This document shows, piece after piece, positions 56,714-64,000 of a stretch of DNA of 64,000 nt. The DNA lies in assembly GCF_023264855.1 (NCBI RefSeq), contig NZ_JAHFUW010000005.1, positions 1-64,000 of the forward strand, read 5' to 3'. The notes under the pieces were generated by a model. That model ran no database searches, was not told the DNA's origin, and saw nothing but the letters and a program-made list of their open reading frames with translations. The translations under genes and the position numbers were made by a program. The first letter of the stretch is position 1; every line of letters starts with the position of its first letter. Source of the DNA: Herbiconiux sp. Lineage in GTDB: Bacteria > Actinomycetota > Actinomycetes > Actinomycetales > Microbacteriaceae.

Positions 56714-56938
56714 TTAGCCGACGAAGCCGACGCGGCGCGACTCTTCGCTGCCGATCTCGACGTAGGAGAGCGAGGCCACGGGCACGACGTACAACTTGCC
56801 CTTGTTGTCGTTGAGCGAGACGTGGGTGCCGCCGTCGGAGAGCGCCGCCGCGACGACCGCCTCGATCTCGGCGGGGGACTGGCTCGACTCGAAGTTGAGC
56901 TCACGGGGCGAGTTGGCGATACCGATTCGAATGTCCAT
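56714..56938 (-). CDS. DUF3107 domain protein
   Basis: The 74-residue protein is the complete actinobacterial DUF3107 family protein: MDIRIGIANSPRELNFESSQ and then KGKLYVVPVASLSYVEIG, ending in ESRRVGFVG. It is small, soluble and of unknown function. It stands next to adnAB, a position I associate with other actinobacteria, though it is transcribed away from it. Confidence 0.88.
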   Translation of the reverse strand: MDIRIGIANSPRELNFESSQSPAEIEAVVAAALSDGGTHVSLNDNKGKLYVVPVASLSYVEIGSEESRRVGFVG

Positions 56939-57098
56939 CTTGGTGCCTTTCACGTCACGTGATCCAGGAGTGACCACCAGCCCAGATTACGGCACCGCTC
57001 GGGGCCACCGGCGCGTTCTGGCGGGCCCCGGCACCAGCTGACAGCGAACACCCCGGGTCGGGATCCGGATGTCGGTGCCGGCCGATAGCGTGGGGGCC

Positions 57099-60000
57099 GT
57101 GAACGAAACCGGCTCTCCTGGCTCGGGCACCTCGGGCGAGATCGACGCCGGGGAGGCCCGCTCGATGGCGCACGCCCTCGATGAGCAGCAGCGGAGTGTG
57201 CTCGAACGGCCGGTCGGCGACACGTTCGCGGTGATCGGTGCTCCAGGCACGGGGAAGACCAGCACCTTGATCGAGCTCGTGGCCGACCGGGTGCTGCGCT
57301 GCGGGTTCGCGCCCGAGAGCATCCTGGTTCTCGCGGCGTCGAGGCAGGCGGCCACGCGGCTGCGCGACACCGTGGCGCTGCGGCTGGGGCTGGTGTCGAA
57401 CGGGCCGCTGGCGCGCACGGCGAGTTCGGCGGCGTTCGAGATCGTGCGGGCGGCCGGTGCGGCCACCGCGGTGCGCAGCGCGGGCGAGCGCGCGCGGCCG
57501 GTGGTGCTGCTCACCGGGGCCGAGCAGGACCGCATCCTGGCCGAGCTGCTGGAGGGCGGCATCCAGGATGCCGAAGACGGGCTCTCCGCGGTGCCGTGGC
57601 CGGATTCGCTGACGCCCGAGGTGCGGCGGCTGCGGGCGTTCCGTACCGAGCTGCGCGAGCTGATGATGCGGGCCACCGAGAACGGCGTCTCCGCGGGCCG
57701 GCTGGCGCAGCTCGGCGAACGGTTCGAGCTGCCGGAGTGGGTGGCGGCCGCCGCCTTCCTGCGCGACTACGTGGCGGCCCTCGAGGGTTTCGAGTCGGCG
57801 CACCTCGACTCGGCTGAGCTCCTGGCCGAGGCGCGGCGGCTGGTGCGCGAGGGCGGGGTGCTCGGGCACATCCGGCTGATCGCGGTCGACGAGCTGCAGG
57901 AGTTCCCGGTGGGAGCGCTTAACCTCGTGCGCGAGCTCGCCCGGGCGGGTGCGGCCGTGGTGGCGTTCGGCGATCCGGATGCGGCGACCGCGGGGTTCCG
58001 CGGCTCGGACGTGCGGGCGCTGGGGCAGCTGTCCCGCGCGCTCGGCGTGCCAGCCGGGCCTCCCGTGGTGCTGCGCACCTCCTACCGGCAGCGCGGCGCG
58101 GTGCGCGAGCTCACCCGGCGGGTCACCGAGCGCATCGGTGCGGCCGCGGCCGGCTCGCAGCGGGCGACGACGGATGCGATGGCCGCGGATGCGGCGACGC
58201 CGGCGGACGGGGAACGGGACGAGACCGGGGACGGTAGCGCGATCGTGGCGCCCGGATATGGTCGTGGCGCGGATGGCGCCGCGGGTCGCGACTCCGCCTC
58301 GGGTCGCGACTCCGCCGGGCGCAGCGAGGTGCTGCGCATCCAGGCGGATTCGCGCGCCGGCGAGATCGCGAGCATCGCGCGGCTGCTGCGTGAGCGGTTC
58401 CTGCTGCACGGGGTGGGCTGGGCGAAGATGGCGGTGATCGTGCGGTCGGGATCGCTCGTTCCCGCCGTGGCCCGCGGGCTCGCGCTGGCCGAGGTGCCCA
58501 CGCGCACCCTCTCGGCCGTGCAGGCGCTGCGCGACGACTATGCGGCCCGACACCTCGCCGAAGGGCTGGCGCTGGCGATGGGGCGGCTCGAGCCGACGCC
58601 CGCGGCGGTGGACTCGATCATCCTGGGCCCGCTCTGCGGAGTCGACCCGGTGGGGCTGCGCCGGCTGCGGCTCGCCCTGCGGCACGACGAGCTGGCGATC
58701 GGAGGCACGCGGCACGCCGACGAGCTGCTGCGCGAGGCGCTCTTCATGCCGGGTGCACTGGTGGCGATCGACTCCTCGCCCGCCCGGCGGGTGGCGGCGC
58801 TCGGCACCACCCTCAAGTTGCTCGCCGAGAGCCACCGGGAGGGCGCGACCGTGGAGGAGCTGCTCTGGCAGCTCTGGCAGCGCACCGGGCTCGCGAAGCG
58901 CTGGGGCGACCTGGCGGCCGGTTCCGGGATCGTGGCCGACGAGGCCAACCGCAACCTCGACGGCGCGGTCGCCCTGTTCACCGCCGCGAAGCGCTCGGTC
59001 GAGCGCGAGCCCGAGCGGGCGGCCGAGCTCTTCATCGACGAGTTCCTCACCGCCGAGGTTCCCGAAGACACGCTGTCACCGCGCTCGCGCAGTGAGTCGG
59101 TGCTCGTCACCACACCCTCGGGCGCCGTGGGCGCGTCGGTCGAGATCGTCGTGGTGGCGGGCCTGCAGGAGTCGGTCTGGCCGAACCTCCGCCTGCGCGG
59201 CTCGCTGCTGCACGCTCCGCGGCTGAGCGCCGTGGCATCCGGAGCGGCCGCCGATCTGGACCAGGCCGACGACACCCGCGCCGACGTGCTGGCCGACGAG
59301 CTGCGGATGTTCGCGCTCGCCGTGTCGCGATCCAGCCGCACCACGGTGCTCAGCTGCGTGGCGAACGACGACGAGCAGCCCTCGCCGTTCTTCGGCTTCG
59401 CACCGGATGCGGGGGAGTACTCGGCGCCGCGTCACCCGCTCTCCCTGCGCGGGCTCACGGGCTCGCTGCGCCGCCGGGTCGCGGTCGACGGCGATCGACG
59501 GGCGGCCTCGGTGCTGGCACGCCTCGCGACCGAGCGGGTTCCGGGGGCGCACCCGTCCGACTGGTACGGGCTGAAGCAGTCCTCCACCGAGGAGCCGGTG
59601 CTCGATCCCGCCGATCCGGATGCCCTGGTGAGGGTGTCGCCGTCGCGCATCGAAGCCTTCGAGCAGTCGCCGCTGATGTGGTTCATCGACCAGGTCGCGG
59701 GCGGGTCGAAGAGCCTCGCCGCCGGGATCGGTACCATCGTGCACGCGGTGATGGAGAAGGTCGCGGCCGATCCCGACGCCGACCTGAGCCCCGAGGAGCT
59801 GATGCGGGAGTCGGAGCAGCGCTGGCGCGAGTTGCGCTTCGAGGCGCCGTGGATCGAGCAGCGCGAGAAGCGGGCGCTCGGCACGAAACTCGATGGGCTC
59901 TCCGACTACCTGCGCGACTTCTCCGCCGCGGGCGACGAGCTGCTCGGCGCCGAGGCCGGCTTCGAACTGCGGATCGGGCGTGCCCAGCTGGCCGGCTCGA

Positions 60001-60419
60001 TCGACCGCGTCGAGCGCCGGCACGACGGCCGGGTTCTCGTGATCGACCTGAAGACGGGCAAGTACCCGCTCTCGAAGGCCGACCTGCCGGGCAACGCCCA
60101 GCTGGCCGCCTATCAGCTGGCCGTGCGGTCGGGCGCGGTCGACGGGCTCGCGGTGCCCGTGGACGGCGACGATCCAGCCGTCGTGCAAGGCGGCGCCGCG
60201 CTGCTGTACGTGGCGAAGGGGGAAGCCGGGGTGCGGTTCACGCTGCGTTCGCAGGAGCCGCTCGACGACGACGCCCTGCAGCAGATCACCGAACGGATCG
60301 AGAAGGTCGCGGAGGGGATGGCGGCGGCACGGTTCCCGGGCGTCGCCGACCCCGAGGAACGCGACCTGCAGAACCGCTACGACTACCGCATCCAGCTGAT
60401 CAAGGCGGTGTCCGAATGA
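57099..60419 (+). CDS. adnA: AdnA-type helicase-nuclease subunit (UvrD/RecB-like)
   Basis: This is the smaller of two adjacent proteins that resemble mycobacterial AdnA and AdnB, the double-strand-break resection complex. The 1106-residue product has Walker A (GAPGTGKTS), a Walker-B-like IAVDELQEF, and a C-terminal RecB-type nuclease region with GTIVHAVMEK, the Asp of AGSIDR and the DLKTGK motif. The GTG start at 57099 is favoured by a TAGCGT box and a GGGGG site; an ATG at 57069 gives 1116 residues. Its stop overlaps the adnB start. A short direct repeat codes RDSASGRDSAG in a linker. Confidence 0.88.
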   Translation: MNETGSPGSGTSGEIDAGEARSMAHALDEQQRSVLERPVGDTFAVIGAPGTGKTSTLIELVADRVLRCGFAPESILVLAASRQAATRLRDTVALRLGLVSNGPLARTASSAAFEIVRAAGAATAVRSAGERARPVVLLTGAEQDRILAELLEGGIQDAEDGLSAVPWPDSLTPEVRRLRAFRTELRELMMRATENGVSAGRLAQLGERFELPEWVAAAAFLRDYVAALEGFESAHLDSAELLAEARRLVREGGVLGHIRLIAVDELQEFPVGALNLVRELARAGAAVVAFGDPDAATAGFRGSDVRALGQLSRALGVPAGPPVVLRTSYRQRGAVRELTRRVTERIGAAAAGSQRATTDAMAADAATPADGERDETGDGSAIVAPGYGRGADGAAGRDSASGRDSAGRSEVLRIQADSRAGEIASIARLLRERFLLHGVGWAKMAVIVRSGSLVPAVARGLALAEVPTRTLSAVQALRDDYAARHLAEGLALAMGRLEPTPAAVDSIILGPLCGVDPVGLRRLRLALRHDELAIGGTRHADELLREALFMPGALVAIDSSPARRVAALGTTLKLLAESHREGATVEELLWQLWQRTGLAKRWGDLAAGSGIVADEANRNLDGAVALFTAAKRSVEREPERAAELFIDEFLTAEVPEDTLSPRSRSESVLVTTPSGAVGASVEIVVVAGLQESVWPNLRLRGSLLHAPRLSAVASGAAADLDQADDTRADVLADELRMFALAVSRSSRTTVLSCVANDDEQPSPFFGFAPDAGEYSAPRHPLSLRGLTGSLRRRVAVDGDRRAASVLARLATERVPGAHPSDWYGLKQSSTEEPVLDPADPDALVRVSPSRIEAFEQSPLMWFIDQVAGGSKSLAAGIGTIVHAVMEKVAADPDADLSPEELMRESEQRWRELRFEAPWIEQREKRALGTKLDGLSDYLRDFSAAGDELLGAEAGFELRIGRAQLAGSIDRVERRHDGRVLVIDLKTGKYPLSKADLPGNAQLAAYQLAVRSGAVDGLAVPVDGDDPAVVQGGAALLYVAKGEAGVRFTLRSQEPLDDDALQQITERIEKVAEGMAAARFPGVADPEERDLQNRYDYRIQLIKAVSE
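58282..58315 (+). repeat. 16-bp direct repeat in the adnA linker
   Basis: CGGGTCGCGACTCCGC occurs at 58282-58297 and 58300-58315, two bases apart, within the variable middle of adnA. It duplicates the residues GRDSA and looks like a small slippage duplication in a non-conserved linker. Confidence 0.75.
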
Positions 60420-63400
60420 GCGACGCCCTGTTCGACCTGGCCGATCTGGAGGATCCGGAGGCGTTCGCGCGCCGCGCCGAGGCGGCTGCAGCTGCGGCCA
60501 CTCCCGGACGCCCGACCGGAACGGCGTCATACGGTGGCGAGGCGGGCGGCCGCCCGCGGATCGGCGCCGCCGAGATCGCCGAGCGACTCGGGCTGCCGAG
60601 CCCGACGGCTCAGCAGCGCGCCGTGATCGAGGCGCCGCTCGCGCCGCGGATCGTGGTGGCGGGCGCCGGCAGCGGCAAGACCGAGACGATGGCGAATCGC
60701 GTGGTCTGGCTGATCGCGAACGGGCTCGTCGGTGTGCCGGAGGTGCTCGGCCTCACCTTCACCCGCAAGGCGGCCGGTGAGCTGGCGGAGCGCATCCGCA
60801 AGCGACTGGAGCAGCTGGCCGATGCCGGGCTCGCGTCGATCGACGTCGACGCCTTCGACACCCCCACGATCGCCACCTACAACGCCTTCGCGAACAGCAT
60901 CTTCCGCGAGAACGCCGTGACGATCGGCCGCGAAGGCGAGGCCGCCGTGCTGAGCGAGGCCTCGGCCTGGCAGCTGGCGCGCACGGTGGTGGTCGGCTCC
61001 GGCGACGAGCGCCTGCTGCAGCTGGACAAGTCGGTCGACGTGGCCACCTCGGCCGTGCTCGCCCTCAGTCGCGCGTTGGCCGAGAACGTGGTCGCCTCGT
61101 CGACCGTGCACTCCTACGCCGAGCGGTTCGCCTCGCTGGTCGACCTGCCCACCGGGTCGGCGCGGATCAAAGGCGTGCAGCGCGATCTCGAGAAGGCCGT
61201 GGGCGCGGTGGCGACCCTCCCGCTGCTGCTGGACCTGGCCGACGCCTACTCGGCCGAGAAGGTGCGCCGGGGGTACGTGGAGTACTCCGACCAGATCGCG
61301 CTGGCGCTCGCGATCGTGCAGAGCTCACCGCGGGTGGTGGGCGAGTACCGCGAGCGGTATCGGGTGGTGCTGCTCGACGAATACCAAGACACCAGCGTGG
61401 TGCAGACGCGCCTGCTCTCGGCGCTGTTCGCCGGCACGCCGGTGATGGCGGTGGGGGATCCGCACCAGTCGATCTATGGCTGGCGCGGCGCCAGTGCGGC
61501 GAACCTGGCCCGGTTCGCGGCCGACTTCGCTTCGGAGGGTGCTGCATCCGGCCCTGATCCCGGCCCCGGCCCCGATCCTGATTCCGGCGTGCCCTACGCG
61601 CTCTCGACCAGCTGGCGCAATCCTCAGTCGGTGCTGCGGGCGGCGAACGCCCTCGTGCGGCCGCTGTCGGCGGAGTCGGACGTGCCGGTGCAGGAGCTCG
61701 GTCCCCGGCCGCAGGTGCCGGCCGGGCGGCTCGACGTGGCGTTCGGCGAGACCGTGCACGATGAGGCCCGCGAGGTCGCGGACTGGTTGAAGGCCCGTCT
61801 GGCCGAGCGGGATGCCGACGGCGAGCATCCGTCGGCCGCCCTGCTGTGCCGCTCGGTGAAGAAGATCGAGCCGTTCACCGCGGCCTTGGACGAGCGGGGC
61901 ATCCCGTACCACGTGCTCGGCATCGGCGGTCTGCTCGGGCAGCCGGCCGTCGCCGACCTCGTCTCGATGCTGCGGGTGCTCTATCACCCCACCGCCGGGC
62001 CCGACCTGGTGCGCATCCTGGCGGGCGCCCGATGGCGGATCGGCACGAAAGACCTGATGGCCCTGCGCTCGGTCGCCTCGTGGATCTCGCAGCGCGACCA
62101 CCGGTTCCAGAAGCTCGATCCCGCGGTGGCCGCCCAGGTGCGCGGCTCGGTGGTGGCCGACGAAGACCGCTCCATCATCGACGCGCTCGACTTCGTGGCC
62201 ACGGCGCCGGCCGACCACAGCACGCTCGCCGGTTTCACCGAGGTCGGGCTCGCGCGCCTGCGCGACGCCGCCCGCCAGTTCTCCGACCTGCGCCGGCGAG
62301 CGGGCCTGGGCCTGGTCGACTACGTCGACCTCGTGCAGCAGGAGCTGCTGCTCGACATCGAGGTGCTGGCGAGCCCGCACGCCGCCTCCGGCCGCGCGAG
62401 TCTGGAGGCGTTCTCCGAGCAGCTGGTCTCCTTCCTGGCGCTGGATCCGGCCGCGGGCCTCGGCGAGTTCCTCTCCTGGCTCGAAGAGGCCGAGAAGCGC
62501 GACCGCCTGGAGCCGCGCACCGAGGCGCCCGAGCCCGGCACCGTGCAGATCCTCACCATCCACGGTGCGAAGGGCCTGGAGTGGGACGTGGTGGCGATCC
62601 CGCGGATGGTCGACGGCGAGCTGCCGGGCGACCCGCGCTCCAACCTCGGCTGGCTGGCCTTCGGCGAACTGCCGTTCGAGTTCCGCGGCGATGCGGCCGA
62701 GTTGCCGCAGCTGGCCTGGCGCGGCATCGAGAAGCAGAACGAGTTCAAGGGCGTTCTCGACGACTTCAAGCGGGCGAACGCCGCGCACTACGCGGCCGAG
62801 CAGCGCCGGCTGATCTACGTGGCCGTCACCCGGGCGCGCTCGCAGCTCCTGTTGTCGGGCTCGTACTGGACCACCGGCGTCAAGAAGCTGCGCGCCCCCG
62901 GCCTGTACCTGCGTGAGCTGGCCGAGGAGGGCGTCATCGCCGAGGGTCTGCTGCCCGAGGCGTCGACCTTCGACGAGAACCCGCTCGCCGAGTCGGAGAA
63001 CTGGACGGTCTGGCCGCGCGATCCGCTCGGCGCGCGGCGGCCCCGGGTCGCAGCGGCGGCCGAACTCGTCATCGCCGCCGATCCGGGAGCGACCACGCCC
63101 TGGGACCACGAGGTCGAGCTGCTGCTGGCCGAGCGGGCCGCCAAGAACGGCGAGCGGATGCTCGAACTGCCCGTGCGCATCCCGGCCTCGCGCTTCAAAG
63201 ACTACGTGGCCGACCCGCAGGCCGTGGTGCGCGGGCTGCAGCGTCCGATGCCCGAGCGGCCGTTCCGGCAGACCCGGCTCGGCACCCGGTTCCACACCTG
63301 GGTCGAGGAACGGTTCCGGCAGGGTGGCCGCACCGAGTTGCTCGGCGAGCCGGTAGGGGCCGGCTTCGGCGACTCGATCGACGTGTTCGACGACGAGTTC

Positions 63401-63871
63401 GAGGCGATCGAGCCCGATGAGCTGACGCCGTCGGGAACGCTGCCGGACGACGCGGGGCTGGATCCGGATGCTGCGGCCGAGAACGACGACCTGGCCGAGA
63501 TCGCGGGGCTGATCTCCGCTTTCGAAGCCTCGGAGTTCGGCGACCGGCAGCCCGCCGAGGTCGAACTCGAGATCCACCTCGTGCTGGCCGGGCGGATCGT
63601 GATCTGCAAGATCGACGCGATCTTCGTCGACGGCGACCGGGTGGAGGTGGTCGACTGGAAGACGGGCAAGGCGCCGGCCGACGCCGCCGACCTCGAGCTG
63701 AAGCAGCTGCAGCTGGCGCTCTACCGCCTGGCCTACGCCCGGTGGAAGGGCATCGACGTCGACCGCGTGGGCGCCTCGTTCTACTTCGTGGCCGAGGACC
63801 GCGTCATCCGCCCCGAGCGCCTGCACACCGAGGCCGAACTCGAGCACCTCATCCGCACCTCGATGCTCTGA
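60416..63871 (+). CDS. adnB: AdnB-type ATP-dependent helicase-nuclease (UvrD/REP with RecB nuclease domain)
   Basis: AdnB is the lead motor of the AdnAB complex in mycobacteria, working on broken DNA ends. The 1151-residue protein has Walker A GAGSGKT around Lys88, motif Ia-like GLTFTRKAAGEL, Walker B LLDEYQDTS, YGWRGAS, LTIHGAKGLEWD, and YVAVTRARSQLL. The C-terminal nuclease has GTRFHTWVEERF, ICKIDAIF and VVDWKTGK. All motor and nuclease residues look intact. The ATG overlaps the adnA stop (ATGA), so the subunits are translated together. Confidence 0.93.
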   Translation: MSDALFDLADLEDPEAFARRAEAAAAAATPGRPTGTASYGGEAGGRPRIGAAEIAERLGLPSPTAQQRAVIEAPLAPRIVVAGAGSGKTETMANRVVWLIANGLVGVPEVLGLTFTRKAAGELAERIRKRLEQLADAGLASIDVDAFDTPTIATYNAFANSIFRENAVTIGREGEAAVLSEASAWQLARTVVVGSGDERLLQLDKSVDVATSAVLALSRALAENVVASSTVHSYAERFASLVDLPTGSARIKGVQRDLEKAVGAVATLPLLLDLADAYSAEKVRRGYVEYSDQIALALAIVQSSPRVVGEYRERYRVVLLDEYQDTSVVQTRLLSALFAGTPVMAVGDPHQSIYGWRGASAANLARFAADFASEGAASGPDPGPGPDPDSGVPYALSTSWRNPQSVLRAANALVRPLSAESDVPVQELGPRPQVPAGRLDVAFGETVHDEAREVADWLKARLAERDADGEHPSAALLCRSVKKIEPFTAALDERGIPYHVLGIGGLLGQPAVADLVSMLRVLYHPTAGPDLVRILAGARWRIGTKDLMALRSVASWISQRDHRFQKLDPAVAAQVRGSVVADEDRSIIDALDFVATAPADHSTLAGFTEVGLARLRDAARQFSDLRRRAGLGLVDYVDLVQQELLLDIEVLASPHAASGRASLEAFSEQLVSFLALDPAAGLGEFLSWLEEAEKRDRLEPRTEAPEPGTVQILTIHGAKGLEWDVVAIPRMVDGELPGDPRSNLGWLAFGELPFEFRGDAAELPQLAWRGIEKQNEFKGVLDDFKRANAAHYAAEQRRLIYVAVTRARSQLLLSGSYWTTGVKKLRAPGLYLRELAEEGVIAEGLLPEASTFDENPLAESENWTVWPRDPLGARRPRVAAAAELVIAADPGATTPWDHEVELLLAERAAKNGERMLELPVRIPASRFKDYVADPQAVVRGLQRPMPERPFRQTRLGTRFHTWVEERFRQGGRTELLGEPVGAGFGDSIDVFDDEFEAIEPDELTPSGTLPDDAGLDPDAAAENDDLAEIAGLISAFEASEFGDRQPAEVELEIHLVLAGRIVICKIDAIFVDGDRVEVVDWKTGKAPADAADLELKQLQLALYRLAYARWKGIDVDRVGASFYFVAEDRVIRPERLHTEAELEHLIRTSML

Positions 63872-63881
63872 GGTCGCCCGG

Positions 63882-64000
63882 TCAGTCTTCGGAGATGCGG
63901 TTCGCGTGCTCCGAGGCGCCGGCGCGCACGCCCGGGAGGGGGGTGCGGTCGAGCATGGCCTCGACGTCTTCGACGGCCATCACCTGCCCGGTGTCGGTGG
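63882..64000 (-). CDS. C-terminal end of an unidentified gene (cut by window edge)
   Basis: The last 38 codons of a minus-strand frame (TGQVMAVEDVEAMLDRTPLP through to SEHANRISED) end at 63882, eleven bases after the adnB stop and converging with it. It has ordinary codon usage, so it is probably a real gene. The fragment is too short to name; a phosphotransferase-family gene is sometimes found near adnAB in related bacteria, but nothing here shows that. Confidence 0.5.
   Translation of the reverse strand, partial: TDTGQVMAVEDVEAMLDRTPLPGVRAGASEHANRISED

Noticed and set aside
61325-63847. An 840-codon minus-strand frame under adnB
   Set aside because: It is a codon-bias shadow of adnB, which has every helicase and nuclease motif on the plus strand.

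Overview
The window is 64 kb of high-GC chromosomal DNA from an actinobacterium, most probably a member of the Microbacteriaceae. The basis is gene content (AdnAB-type recombination nuclease pair, DUF3117, DUF3107, EfeUOB, DapC next to a 7Fe-type FdxA, citrate synthase with a GTG start), frequent GTG starts, many apparently leaderless genes with a TANNNT box 6-8 bases before the start, and a strong excess of the hexamer GGATGC/GCATCC. No rRNA, tRNA, CRISPR array or intact transposase was seen.

Layout. 1-3942: 5' end of rmuC, a methylmalonate-semialdehyde dehydrogenase, an aldo/keto reductase and ychF. 3903-8652: a genomic island inserted in the 3' end of ychF. It is bounded by 19-bp direct repeats and contains a third copy of the ychF tail in its middle, so it looks like two elements in tandem. 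Its left part is AT-rich and carries unknown small genes, one of them under a LexA-type box, plus two frameshifted phage-tail genes. Its right part carries a DUF427 protein and a Lon-substrate-binding-domain protein. No recombinase gene remains. 8694-15326: membrane proteins, a BBE-type flavoprotein, lgt, a cold-shock protein with a structured leader, a fatty acid desaturase and a CopC-like protein. 15402-20143: tandem glycine riboswitch and the gcvT-gcvH-gcvP glycine cleavage operon. 20191-21737: pentapeptide-repeat protein and CPBP protease. 21944-27293: peptide/nickel-type ABC importer (binding protein, two permeases, fused double ATPase). 27390-31249: typA, a lipoprotein and an MFS exporter. 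31305-34753: efeUOB iron uptake operon behind an IdeR/DtxR-like box.

34920-45230: HerA-like ATPase, membrane protein, fdxA, dapC, gltA, a DUF559-type nuclease gene enclosed by two nearly identical long palindromes, dapD and dapE (divergent), a mannosyltransferase-like membrane enzyme and DUF3117. Three lysine/diaminopimelate genes (dapC, dapD, dapE) lie within 6 kb. 45319-50691: O-methyltransferase, tatB, and a coupled minus-strand operon (MgtE-N/CBS protein, DUF1003, Mrp ATPase, lipoprotein). 50756-56938: stress-type membrane protein, Xaa-Pro aminopeptidase, PHP phosphoesterase, DEAD-box RNA helicase, MiaE-like ferritin-fold protein, a small membrane protein and DUF3107. 57099-63871: adnA-adnB, overlapping by 4 bases, then the 3' end of an unidentified minus-strand gene.

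The most unusual structures are the ychF-targeted tandem island, the palindrome-flanked DUF559 gene and the excess of GGATGC/GCATCC outside the foreign left part of the island.
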